A DNA stretch of 27,506 bases from an uncultured Collinsella sp. (GCA_900546775.1 UREM01000027.1:1-27506), one strand, 5' to 3'; counted from the stretch's first letter, positions 14,350 through 22,419 are shown. The notes: generated from the sequence alone by a model not told the origin. Numbers and translations are program-made.

Positions 14350-15288
14350 TTACAACACGGACCTGACCGCGGCTTCGATGCCGTCGGCGTCCAAACCGTA
14401 CTTGTGCAGCAAATCGACCGCAGGGCCGGACTCGCCATATACATCGCGCACGCCGACGCGTCGCATCGGCACCGGATGCTGTTCCGCGAGCACCGAGGCC
14501 ACGGCCTCGCCAAGACCGCCGACAATCGAATGCTCCTCGGCGGTGACCACGCGACCAGTCTTCTTGGCGCCGGCAACCACCAGGCGCTCATCGAGCGGCT
14601 TGATCGTGTGCATGTTGATGACCTCGGCATCGATGCCATCGGCAGCGAGCGTCTCGGCAGCCTCAAGCGCCTCGGCGACCATAAGGCCACAAGCGATGAT
14701 GGTCACATCGGACCCCTCGCGCACGACCACGCCGCGACCAATCTTGAACTCATAGTCCTCGTGATCGTTGATGACCGGTGTTGCCAGACGGCCGAAGCGC
14801 ATGTAAACTGGCCCCTCAAATTCATACGCGGCGCGTACGCAAGCGCGAGCCTCGATGTCATCGGCGGGGACGATCACCGTCATACCCGGAATCGTGCGCA
14901 TGAGCGCGATGTCCTCGCAGCACTGATGCGTGGCGCCGTCTTCACCGACCGAGATGCCCGCGTGCGTAGCGCCGATTTTGACGTTGAGGTGCGGATAGCC
15001 GATGGAATTACGCACTTGCTCGTACGCGCGGCCGGCGGCGAACATGGCAAAAGTGCTCGCAAAGGCGACGTGACCCGTGGTCGCGATGCCGGCGGCAAGC
15101 CCCATCAAGTTGCTCTCGGCAATGCCGGCATCGTAGAAGCGCTCGGGGTGCGCAGCCTTAAACTTTGCGGTCTGCGTTGCGGCGGCCAGGTCGGCATCGA
15201 GAACCACAAAGTCATCGCGCTCATTGCCCAGCTCGACAAGTGCCTCGCCATAGCTAACGCGCGTGGCGACTTTCTTGACGTCTGCCAT
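14350..15288 (-). CDS. Transketolase C-terminal subunit, 312 aa
   Basis: This subunit carries the pyrimidine-binding (central) and C-terminal domains of a split transketolase. Visible blocks are the opening SYGEALVEL, FDVAGIAESN-like YDAGIAESNLMGLAAGIA, AGISVGEDGATHQCCEDIALMR and TIKPLDERLV. Together with the N subunit it moves two-carbon units between ketose and aldose phosphates using thiamine diphosphate. Its ATG overlaps the upstream TAA by one base (TAATG), so translation is coupled and the two subunits should be made in equal amounts. The split form is common in Firmicutes and Actinobacteria that use it in special sugar pathways. It lies within the PTS/GatZ-like/transaldolase operon. 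Confidence 0.94.
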   Translation of the reverse strand: MADVKKVATRVSYGEALVELGNERDDFVVLDADLAAATQTAKFKAAHPERFYDAGIAESNLMGLAAGIATTGHVAFASTFAMFAAGRAYEQVRNSIGYPHLNVKIGATHAGISVGEDGATHQCCEDIALMRTIPGMTVIVPADDIEARACVRAAYEFEGPVYMRFGRLATPVINDHEDYEFKIGRGVVVREGSDVTIIACGLMVAEALEAAETLAADGIDAEVINMHTIKPLDERLVVAGAKKTGRVVTAEEHSIVGGLGEAVASVLAEQHPVPMRRVGVRDVYGESGPAVDLLHKYGLDADGIEAAVRSVL

Positions 15289-16118
15289 TAGAGCTCCTCC
15301 CCTGCTGCTGCGAGCTCGGCCATGGCCTGCTCAAACTGTTCATCGTTGGGTGCCTTGCCGTGCCAGCCCACCTGGTTTTCCATAAAGGAGACGCCCTTGC
15401 CCTTCACCGTCTCGGCGATAATGGCCACAGGCGAGGCGCTCACTTTGCGAGCCTCGGCAAAGGCGGCGGCAATCTGCGCCATGTCGTTACCGTCGGCGAG
15501 CTCGATCACATGCCACTTAAAAGCGCGGAACTTGTCGGCAAGTGGCATAGCCGAGTTAACTTCGTCGATACTGCCGTCAATTTGCAGGCCATTATGATCG
15601 ACGATAGCGACGAGGTTATCCAGGTCGTGGTTGCCGGCGAACATGGCCGCCTCCCACACCTGGCCCTCCTCGCACTCGCCGTCGCCCAACAGCGTGTAGA
15701 CGCGGTAGCTGTCACCCCAGTGCTTTGCGGCGAGTGCCATTCCAACCGCGGCGGAGATACCCTGGCCGAGCGATCCGGTAGACATGTCGACGCCCGGCGT
15801 GTCATTCATATTGGGATGGCCCTGCAGGCGGCTGCCGATATGACGGAGCGTCTCGAGCTCCTCCTTGGGAAAGAATCCGCGTTCGGCGAGCACGGCATAG
15901 AGTGCCGGAGCGCAATGTCCCTTGGAGAGCACAAAGCGATCGCGCTCGGCGCGGCTCGGATTCGCCGGGTCGACATCCATTTCCTCAAAGTAGAGGTAGG
16001 TCATAATGTCGGCGGCGCCAAGCGATCCGCCCGGATGCCCCGACTTGGCGGCGTGGACACCCGTGACAATACCGCGGCGAACCTCATTGGCAATCTTGGC
16101 CAGTTCCTGATCGGTCAT
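15288..16118 (-). CDS. Transketolase N-terminal subunit, 276 aa
   Basis: This subunit binds the pyrophosphate of thiamine diphosphate. SGHPGGSLG (residues 26-34), SKGHCAPALYA (65-75) and the metal/ThDP signature GDGECEEGQVWEAAMFAGNH to Asn176 (GDG at 145-147) are all present. The chosen ATG at 16118 has GAGAGGA about 7 nt upstream; an in-frame start at 16178 would extend it without homology. It lies 62 nt after the transaldolase stop, with a GC hairpin in the gap, and overlaps the C-subunit gene by one base. It should act with its partner and with transaldolase to connect fructose 6-phosphate to pentose phosphates. Confidence 0.94.
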   Translation of the reverse strand: MTDQELAKIANEVRRGIVTGVHAAKSGHPGGSLGAADIMTYLYFEEMDVDPANPSRAERDRFVLSKGHCAPALYAVLAERGFFPKEELETLRHIGSRLQGHPNMNDTPGVDMSTGSLGQGISAAVGMALAAKHWGDSYRVYTLLGDGECEEGQVWEAAMFAGNHDLDNLVAIVDHNGLQIDGSIDEVNSAMPLADKFRAFKWHVIELADGNDMAQIAAAFAEARKVSASPVAIIAETVKGKGVSFMENQVGWHGKAPNDEQFEQAMAELAAAGEEL

Positions 16119-16139
16119 GGAGTTTCCTCTCTTGAGCAC

Positions 16140-16170
16140 GCCGGCCCGGCATAACAAATGCTGGGCCGGC
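16140..16170. other. Intra-operon hairpin between transaldolase and transketolase genes
   Basis: GCCGGCCC (16140-16147) pairs with GGGCCGGC (16163-16170), with an inner GCAT/ATGC pairing. No T-run is seen, so an mRNA-processing or stability role is more likely than termination. Confidence 0.5.
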
Positions 16171-16180
16171 AGAACCATCG

Positions 16181-16864
16181 TTACTGTGCCTCGACGACCT
16201 TCTGCCAGTCAGCCTCAAAAGAGGCGAGGCCCTGGTCGGTCAGCGGGTGATGCAGGCACTTCTTGAGAGCGGCCATGGGCACGGTCGCGATGTCGGCACC
16301 AAGAAGAGCCGCCTGGGTCACGTGGTTGGGCGTGCGGACCGAAGCGGTGATGATCTCGACGGTGTCGTCGACGTTCTTGCCGGTCCAGTCATAGTTCTTG
16401 ATGCAGGTCACGACATTGTCGAGCTGCGAGATGCCGTCCTCGGCGATGTCGTCAAAGCGGCCGACAAACGGGCTGATGTAGCGGGCACCGGCGTTGGCGG
16501 CCATAAGGGCCTGCGTCGGCGAGAAGACGAGCGTCATGTTGACACGCACGCCCGCGTCGGCCAGCGCGCGGCAGGCGGCGAGGCCGGCCTCGCAGACGGG
16601 GAGCTTGACCACAATGTTGGGGGCGAGGGCAGCAAGGCGCTTGCCCTCCTCGATCATGCCCTCGGCCGTGGTGGCGGTAGACTCGGCAGACACGGGCAGA
16701 CCCTCGCAGAGCTCGGCAATCTTGAGCATATGGGGCTCAAAGTCGGCGAGCTTACCGCCGGTCTTGGCGTACAGGGACGGATTGGTGGTAACACCGGCCA
16801 GGCAGCCCCAGCTCTTGGCCTCGGCGATCTCGTCAAGGTTGGCGGTATCGATAAAGAACTTCAT
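16181..16864 (-). CDS. Transaldolase, short TalC/FSA-type, 227 aa
   Basis: Transaldolase transfers a dihydroxyacetone unit between sugar phosphates. It is the short form: MKFFIDTANLDEI, GVTTNPSL and the Schiff-base lysine in NIVVKLPV (Lys87). The residue that separates transaldolases (Glu) from fructose-6-phosphate aldolases (Gln) appears as Glu61 in VSAEST, so I call it a transaldolase rather than an FSA aldolase. The later SPFVGRFDDI block is also typical. The ATG at 16864 is chosen because homology begins there and GGAG lies 8 nt upstream. It sits between the GatZ-like gene, with hairpins in between, and the split transketolase. Confidence 0.92.
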   Translation of the reverse strand: MKFFIDTANLDEIAEAKSWGCLAGVTTNPSLYAKTGGKLADFEPHMLKIAELCEGLPVSAESTATTAEGMIEEGKRLAALAPNIVVKLPVCEAGLAACRALADAGVRVNMTLVFSPTQALMAANAGARYISPFVGRFDDIAEDGISQLDNVVTCIKNYDWTGKNVDDTVEIITASVRTPNHVTQAALLGADIATVPMAALKKCLHHPLTDQGLASFEADWQKVVEAQ

Positions 16865-16895
16865 GGTGCAAACTCCTTCGGAGGAATCCAAAACT

Positions 16896-16970
16896 CAAAA
16901 AATAGGACAAAGGGGATGTCCCTTTGTCCTATGTGCCGGGCCTGCAGCTGGGACATGCCCCAGGCCCGGC
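16896..16970 (-). terminator. Double hairpin with T-run after the GatZ-like gene (terminator or attenuator)
   Basis: Read leftward, GCCGGGCCTG (16970-16961) pairs with CAGGCCCGGC (16944-16935). A second hairpin follows (arms 16920-16932 and 16902-16914, 13 bp) and is followed by TTTTTT. This is a good intrinsic terminator inside the operon, so only part of transcription may continue into the transaldolase gene, or that gene has its own promoter. Confidence 0.75.
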
Positions 16971-16989
16971 GTCGTGCAGGAAAAGCTAC

Positions 16990-18264
16990 TTAGTCCTCGA
17001 GAGCCTTCTCGATGCGGCTCGTGACGCCCTTGAGGTTAAGACCGACGACATACTGCTTGATCGGGCGCTTGATGTGCTCGATCACAAAGCGCTTGCCGTC
17101 GATGTCCTGGGCAGCGAGGTTGCGATAGAGTTTCTCGACCTGCTCCTTGACCTCGGGATCGTTAAAGGCGTAGTGGCCGGAGACATCCAGAATCTTCAGG
17201 CTGAGCTCGTCGTCGGCCAGAATATCGTCAACCTGCAGGTTGACATCGTCGCCGGTCATCCACTTGCGCCAACGCTCGGTCTTGATAGCCTTGACCAGCA
17301 GCGTGTGATACAGGTCGGAGGGATCGTCGCACAGGCCGTTGTCGACCAGAATCTGCTCAGTAGCGCAGAGCTTGAGGTAAGCGCGGGTCTCCTCGGTGCC
17401 GTACTGAGGGGCAACATTGGAGGCCGTCACGTGAGCCGGGATGTGCTCGAGCAGCGTCGCGTCATCCAGGTAGTCGGCGTTGTGCTCCTTCAGGCCCACG
17501 CCGTAGCGCTTGGCCATGTCGGCGAGCTCGCGGGCATTCTTAAAGTTGTAATGACCGACCTGCTCGGTCCAACGGGTGAGCGTACCGGTCTGGCCGACGA
17601 TAAAGGTGGGCATGGGGCAGCCGCGCTTCTCGAGCTCGGGCTGCAGCTGAGAAATGAACTCCTCGTACTTGTCGGTGGAGGTCAGGCCGCCATTGGTCTC
17701 CTCGGTACCGACCTCATAGGCAACCTCGGGCAGGTTATGCTCGCGACGGTACTGCTCAAGATAGTCGATAAGATCGATCGTGCGGCGAAGCACCACGTCG
17801 AGCGGAATAACCTTGCCGATCTGATAGGGGTCCTTGGTGGGGTCGACCATCAGCAGGTCAAAGCCTGCCTCCATGTCGGCGACAAAGGACTTGCGGGCGA
17901 GCTCCATGGCCTCGTCCTCGGGCAGGTGGGCGTTACGCTCCTCGTCGCGCTGCCACGGACCGCCGTGATCGCGGCACAGGTAGTACGGACCGGTATAGCC
18001 CACCTCGTCGGCAACCTTCTTAATGTCGGCGGCAAAGCGCGTCTGGTCCCAACCGTTGACGTAGCCGGCGCCCATCTCGTCCATATCGACCTGGTTGCGG
18101 CTAGCGATAAACATGGGCGGGAAATCCTCGTCCTTGGCAAGCTCGAACACGGCCTGAATCAGGTTGGGGCTCATGGGGCCAATGCCGACCATGGTTGCGT
18201 GATCGCCGCTGTCCTGCAGCTTGAGCATGCCCTGAACGGCCTGGCGGATGGTGAGGTTGGACAT
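16990..18264 (-). CDS. GatZ/KbaZ-like protein (tagatose-bisphosphate aldolase class II non-catalytic subunit family), 424 aa
   Basis: It shows the features of the GatZ/KbaZ family: an NxxTIR N-terminus, IASRNQVD (residues 53-60), GAGYVNGWDQTRFA, LCRDHGGPWQRDEE (96-109), the MVDPTKDP turn and VGTEETNGGL. Length 424 is normal. The classic role is to assist the class II aldolase GatY/KbaY, but that partner is absent from this operon. Some members of this family are known to have ketohexose-phosphate 4-epimerase activity (tagatose 6-phosphate to fructose 6-phosphate), which would fit here as the step between the PTS product and the transaldolase/transketolase. That function is inference. AAGGAG lies 6 nt before the ATG. 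It follows PTS IIBC after a hairpin-containing 144-nt gap. Confidence 0.88.
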   Translation of the reverse strand: MSNLTIRQAVQGMLKLQDSGDHATMVGIGPMSPNLIQAVFELAKDEDFPPMFIASRNQVDMDEMGAGYVNGWDQTRFAADIKKVADEVGYTGPYYLCRDHGGPWQRDEERNAHLPEDEAMELARKSFVADMEAGFDLLMVDPTKDPYQIGKVIPLDVVLRRTIDLIDYLEQYRREHNLPEVAYEVGTEETNGGLTSTDKYEEFISQLQPELEKRGCPMPTFIVGQTGTLTRWTEQVGHYNFKNARELADMAKRYGVGLKEHNADYLDDATLLEHIPAHVTASNVAPQYGTEETRAYLKLCATEQILVDNGLCDDPSDLYHTLLVKAIKTERWRKWMTGDDVNLQVDDILADDELSLKILDVSGHYAFNDPEVKEQVEKLYRNLAAQDIDGKRFVIEHIKRPIKQYVVGLNLKGVTSRIEKALED

Positions 18265-18356
18265 TTTGTTCTCCTTCTCCAGAGGATTTTTGACAAAAGT
18301 TCCCTGGGACCCAGATGTGGGCCCTATCAGTGCGGATGGTTTTTGTTGTGTAGGGG

Positions 18357-18394
18357 CGGTTGTGCGGAGTCAAATCCATCCCTCCGCACAACCG
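18357..18394 (-). other. 13-bp perfect hairpin between PTS IIBC and the GatZ-like gene
   Basis: CGGTTGTGCGGAG (18357-18369) pairs with CTCCGCACAACCG (18382-18394). It begins about 15 nt past the IIBC stop. No direct T-run follows leftward, so it may be an attenuator or a processing and stability element separating transporter and enzyme expression. Confidence 0.6.
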
Positions 18395-18408
18395 GAGTCC
18401 TTAAAGGT

Positions 18409-19881
18409 TTACTTGGCCTGCTTATCGAGCGTGGGCTTCATGGCAATCAGGATTGCAGCGGCAACCACAGAGCCAATCACGATGTCCAGGCAGAACAGCG
18501 CGACGTTGTTGGTAGCAAGGGCGACGATAAAGCCACCGTGCGGGACGTAGCAGTCGATACCCTGGAAGGCGGCGAGAGCAGCGCCCACGGCAGAGCCGAT
18601 GCAGATGCCGGGAAGGGTGTGGCCGAGATCCTTGACCGCGAAGGGGATAGCGCCCTCGGTGATGCCGATGCAGCCCATGAACAGTGCGGAGATACCCATC
18701 TGGCGATCGGCGTCATCGAACTTGTTCTTGGCAATGAGCGCTGCAAGACCGCAGGCAATCGGGGGAATGGCGACGGCGACGCGGAACATACCGTTGGGGC
18801 CATAGATGCCGGAGGCCATGATGGCCATAGTAAAGGTCGAAGCGGTCTTATTGATGGGGCCACCCATATCGAAGGCGGTCATAACGCCAATGACCAGGCC
18901 CAAGACGACGGCGGAGCCGCCCTGCAGGCTACCGAGCACGCTGGTGAGCCAATCCATCACAAAGCCAAGCGGCGTGGCCAGGATGTAGATGTAGGCCATG
19001 CCCAGGACGAGCGAGGTCAGAATCGGGATGATCAGGATCGGCATGATGGTCTGGATGGTGTTGTTGACCTTCCAGGTCTTCATCCAGCGGACAAAGTAAC
19101 CGCAGATAACTGCCATGATCATGGCGCCCAAGAAGCCAGTCGAAACGCTGTTGCCGCTCGGGGTGACGACGGCGTTGTTGACCAAGTAACCCAGGACAAA
19201 ACCGGGGGCGAGCGCGGGCTTGCCGGCCATCGAGTAGGCGATGTATGCCGCAAGCACCGGAATCATCATGGAAATACCGGCCATGCCGATGGTATTAAGG
19301 CTCACCATCAACGGGTTGGTTACCTCCATACCGCTAGCACCGGCAGTACCGGATGCCAACGAGAAGGCGAGGAACACGCCACCGATAACGACAATGGGGA
19401 TAAAATAGGAAACGCCGGTATTGAATGCATTGAGCAGCGTCTTGCCAGGATCGGCAAAGATAGACTGCTTGGACGCCGGTGTCGGGGCCTGCGGGGCAGC
19501 GGAGACGGCCTTCTTCTCTGCCTTGGCCTCGGCCTTGGGCGCGTCAACGGCGCCACCCGTCGCCTTGATAATCTCAACAGCCTGGTCGATGATCTTGACC
19601 GGATCGGCGATTACATCGGAAGTACCGACCTTGAGGAACTTGCCCTCGGCCATCTTCTGCTCAAAACGGTCCTCGTTCTCGACACCCACGTCGACGGACT
19701 CCAGGACCAGGTCGGCGGAGTCCACGTCTTCCTGCGTGAGCTCATTCTCGATACCCAGGCCACCCTGAGCCTCGACCTTGCACTCGATGCCACGGGCGGC
19801 GCATTCATCCTGAATCGCCTTCTGGGCCATATACGTGTGGGCGATACCCACGGTACAGGCGGCAACGCCTACGATCTTCAT
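18409..19881 (-). CDS. PTS fructose-type transporter subunit IIBC, 490 aa
   Basis: The IIB domain (residues 1-100) starts MKIVGVAACTVGIAHTYMAQ, with the phosphorylated cysteine at Cys9. The usual CPTGIAHT is CTVGIAHT, lacking the proline. An Ala/Lys-rich linker (about 105-140) joins it to the membrane IIC domain with about ten segments, including AFDMGGPINKTA and GITEGAIPFAVKD, the substrate-pathway motifs of the fructose family. The protein imports and phosphorylates a sugar, probably a ketose. The ATG at 19881 has GAGGG 6 nt upstream, and an in-frame start at 19983 gives only a non-homologous leader. It is the first gene of the operon and divergent from a LacI regulator that probably controls it. 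IIA is a separate gene at the operon end. Confidence 0.94.
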   Translation of the reverse strand: MKIVGVAACTVGIAHTYMAQKAIQDECAARGIECKVEAQGGLGIENELTQEDVDSADLVLESVDVGVENEDRFEQKMAEGKFLKVGTSDVIADPVKIIDQAVEIIKATGGAVDAPKAEAKAEKKAVSAAPQAPTPASKQSIFADPGKTLLNAFNTGVSYFIPIVVIGGVFLAFSLASGTAGASGMEVTNPLMVSLNTIGMAGISMMIPVLAAYIAYSMAGKPALAPGFVLGYLVNNAVVTPSGNSVSTGFLGAMIMAVICGYFVRWMKTWKVNNTIQTIMPILIIPILTSLVLGMAYIYILATPLGFVMDWLTSVLGSLQGGSAVVLGLVIGVMTAFDMGGPINKTASTFTMAIMASGIYGPNGMFRVAVAIPPIACGLAALIAKNKFDDADRQMGISALFMGCIGITEGAIPFAVKDLGHTLPGICIGSAVGAALAAFQGIDCYVPHGGFIVALATNNVALFCLDIVIGSVVAAAILIAMKPTLDKQAK

Positions 19882-20017
19882 TGCTTCCCTCTTTTCATAG
19901 AGTTGCGTGCGCAAGACACCGTTTGCGGAGGCCTCCGGAGCATCCCCTGCCGTTTGGACTTGCTGTCTTTTCGACAAGACCAATATAGGTGCTCAATTTT
20001 CTTAATGCCAGCTTATT

Positions 20018-20074
20018 TCGGTAAACGCGCAGGTCAGAGCGTTGGTTACGCTATTTAGTTATGCGTTTAACCAA
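20018..20074. promoter_or_regulatory. Candidate operator sites in the PTS/LacI divergent gap
   Basis: The gap 19882-20295 (414 nt) holds no gene. Within it TTGGTTA (20042-20048) and TAACCAA (20068-20074) form an inverted pair. GGTAAACGC (20020-20028) resembles GGTTAAACGC, the complement of 20063-20072. LacI regulators often bind such repeats. Read leftward, TATATT (19987-19982) could be the operon's -10 box, with only a weak -35. The rest of the gap shows nothing I can name. Confidence 0.35.
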
Positions 20075-20295
20075 AACTGAATCCTGCGATTTTACCCTCG
20101 ATTTCAAAAGTCAAGAAGTATTTGATTTTCTCGGTAGACGGCAGATACGCATGCCGGTCACAAATTTCGACCCCACCCGTATACCGCATTTGTTGCATAC
20201 TCATATGAAAGGAGAAAGCCGCTCACCGAAGCGCATCCCTCACCAAGACTCAAAGTCATCATGTTGAAAATGCTCATCTGTCGGAAGGAGTCGCT

Positions 20296-21306
20296 GTGGC
20301 AAAACAGCGCGTTACGATTGCAGACGTCGCTCGAGAGGCGGGAACCTCGACGGCAAGCGTCTCGTATTACCTCAACGACAAACGAGAAAAGCTTAGCGAA
20401 AAGACGCAGACAAAGATTGCGCGCGTCATCAAGGAACTCGGATACGTTCCCAACGCCCAAGCGCAAACGCTCACCGGCAAGCAGACCCACGTCATCGCCA
20501 TCATCATTTTGGATAACACCAACAAGTGGGCGGGCCTCGTCCTCAACGGCATGGAACAGGTCATGCTCCCCGCGGGCTACCAGACGGTCGTTTGCACGAG
20601 CAACTTTAACCCCGAGACCGAGCTCATGTACGTCGACAAGATGCTCTCGCTGGGCGTCGATGGTTTTATCATCCAGCCCACGGCAAATTTCAAGGCCGTC
20701 CACGACCGTATCAAGCGCGCCGGCAAGCCCGTCGTCTTTTTTGACGCGGCCATCTACAGCCCAGGCACCAGCTGGATCAAAACCAACCTCTACGACGGCG
20801 TGTACAACGCCACGCAGGCGCTTCTCGATGCCGGCTACGAGGACTTTTTCTCCATTGCCGCCAATATGACCGAAATGCGCACCCGCATGGAACGTTTTCA
20901 GGGATATGCCGAGGCATTAGCCGCGAATGGGCAGCTCTACAAAGCCATCCCCATCGATCACAACAAGCCGTCAATCAACGAGCTCACCGAATACTTTAAA
21001 TACAAGTTCAACCCCGCCAAGCGCACACTCATCTTCGTACAAAACCAATGGGCACTTCCCCGTGTCTACAAGGCCCTCCAACCCATGGCCCATCTACTTC
21101 CGCAGCAAATAGGTCTTTTGGGACTCAACTGCGAAGACTGGACCAACCTCACCACGCCGACCGTCTCCACCATCATCGAGCCCGTCGACCAGGAAGGTCG
21201 CGAAGCAGCCGAGATGCTGCTCGCCCTACTTGACGGCAGCAGCGAACCCGGCGAGCAGCGCATTCTCGAGTGCAAGCTCAACTGGCTCGACTCCACCTCG
21301 ATCTAG
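20296..21306 (+). CDS. LacI-family regulator of the sugar operon, 336 aa
   Basis: The helix-turn-helix VTIADVAREAGTSTASVSYY is typical of LacI proteins, followed by LGYVPNAQAQTLTG and a sugar-binding-protein-like effector domain (VIAIIILDNTNKWAGLVLNG, GVDGFIIQPTAN, later IGLLGLNCEDWTN). It starts with GTG at 20296, with AAGGAG 5 nt upstream. It is divergent from the PTS/GatZ-like/transaldolase/transketolase operon, so it most likely represses that operon until its sugar or sugar phosphate binds. It is not closely related to the LacI protein at 7936: it lacks the C-terminal extension and differs throughout the effector domain. No clear terminator follows. Confidence 0.93.
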   Translation: MAKQRVTIADVAREAGTSTASVSYYLNDKREKLSEKTQTKIARVIKELGYVPNAQAQTLTGKQTHVIAIIILDNTNKWAGLVLNGMEQVMLPAGYQTVVCTSNFNPETELMYVDKMLSLGVDGFIIQPTANFKAVHDRIKRAGKPVVFFDAAIYSPGTSWIKTNLYDGVYNATQALLDAGYEDFFSIAANMTEMRTRMERFQGYAEALAANGQLYKAIPIDHNKPSINELTEYFKYKFNPAKRTLIFVQNQWALPRVYKALQPMAHLLPQQIGLLGLNCEDWTNLTTPTVSTIIEPVDQEGREAAEMLLALLDGSSEPGEQRILECKLNWLDSTSI

Positions 21307-21425
21307 ACCGCGAGACAAATTAATCAGTAGTGTTTGTCCCAAATCTTAAGTATTTGTTCGATAGAACGGCCCCTGCCGGCTCCTGCTAGACTGGTAGATT
21401 CCCAACCGTCCCTCCAGGAGCCTCA

Positions 21426-22391
21426 ATGTCGCGCAAGTCCGCCTACAAGCAAGTACTTTCCATCGGCACCGCCGTGGTGCTGGGGTTTGCGCTGTTTACG
21501 GGATCGCTCGACGGGGCGCCCAAACTGCTCTCGCCGCAAAGCGATGAGCGGGCGGCGGCTCTAGCCGAGAAGCAAAACGAGAGCCCCAACCGCACCGACG
21601 ACGAAGCGGACTTGGTCGCCCGACTCGAATCGGGAACAGCGAGCTCCGAGGACTCCGGCGATGGCTCCGAATCCGCCACGACCAACACCAACGACAACGT
21701 TGCCGAGGACAGCTCCACCACCCCCATCGACGAAGTCGAAAACCCCGATCTCAACCGCGCCCGCGGTGTTTATCTCAGCAGCATTCCCGACTATGCCGGC
21801 AACCCCTACGTTGCCCTTCGCGCCGACAGCACGCACCCGCTCGGCACGCCGTCATTCACACTCGATGAATACGATCGCGCCACCGAAGAGGGCTGCTTTA
21901 AGAAGTTCTCCAAGCTCGACAGCCTGGGCCGCACTCGCAAAGCGCTCGCCTGCGTGGGCCCCGAATCGCTCGGTCAAGGCAAGCGCGGCGATATCTCGCG
22001 CATCCATCCCGCCGGATGGCATCAGCAGCGCTACGACTTTATTCCGGGCCAGAGCCTCTACAACCGCTGCCACCTCATCGCCTGGTCGCTCTGCGGCGAA
22101 AACGCCAACCGCAAGAATCTCCTCACCGGCACGCGCTATCTCAACGAGACGGGCATGCTACCGTTTGAGGAGCAGATTCTCGACTACATCCGCGAAACGG
22201 GCAACCATGTTCTCTATCGCGTCACGCCCATGTACAACGAGGAGGAACTTGTCTGCCGCGGCGTGCGCCTCGAGGCGCAATCGGTCGAGGACCACGGCAA
22301 GGCCCTCTGCTTCCACGCATATTGCTACAACCTGCAGCCGCACGTGCAGATCGACTACGCCATCGGCCGCAATCAGGCCTCGGGGGACTAG
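21426..22391 (+). CDS. Surface or secreted DNA/RNA non-specific endonuclease (EndA/NUC-like), 321 aa
   Basis: It has an N-terminal signal or membrane anchor (residues 7-25, VLSIGTAVVLGFALFTG) and an acidic Ser/Thr-rich linker to about 105. A nuclease domain follows with LYNRCHLIAWSLCGENANRK continuing into NLLTGTRYLNETGMLPFE. This corresponds to the DRGH...NLVTGTRxxNxxGMLPFE core of EndA/streptodornase enzymes, with His216 as the likely general base and Asn228/Asn231 near the metal site. The usual DRGH is NRCH here, and the domain has many cysteines. It probably degrades extracellular DNA for nutrition or competition. AGGAG lies 7 nt before the ATG. It is monocistronic, followed by a terminator. 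Confidence 0.88.
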   Translation: MSRKSAYKQVLSIGTAVVLGFALFTGSLDGAPKLLSPQSDERAAALAEKQNESPNRTDDEADLVARLESGTASSEDSGDGSESATTNTNDNVAEDSSTTPIDEVENPDLNRARGVYLSSIPDYAGNPYVALRADSTHPLGTPSFTLDEYDRATEEGCFKKFSKLDSLGRTRKALACVGPESLGQGKRGDISRIHPAGWHQQRYDFIPGQSLYNRCHLIAWSLCGENANRKNLLTGTRYLNETGMLPFEEQILDYIRETGNHVLYRVTPMYNEEELVCRGVRLEAQSVEDHGKALCFHAYCYNLQPHVQIDYAIGRNQASGD

Positions 22392-22419
22392 GGCCGACCA
22401 AGCTGCCCCAAAAGCTAAA

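Noticed and set aside
16181..16864. Fructose-6-phosphate aldolase (FSA) instead of transaldolase
   Set aside because: The distinguishing position is Glu (VSAEST), as in transaldolases, not Gln as in FSA.
13885..18264. Sulfoglycolytic transketolase pathway (split transketolase and aldolase-like genes)
   Set aside because: No sulfoquinovosidase, sulfosugar isomerase or sulfonate exporter is present, and a PTS would phosphorylate rather than import a sulfosugar unchanged.
16924..20058. A very long open frame (about 1040 codons) on the plus strand opposite the GatZ-like and PTS IIBC genes
   Set aside because: It runs antisense to well-recognised genes, has no ribosome site or recognisable domain, and is expected from the codon bias of GC-rich genes.
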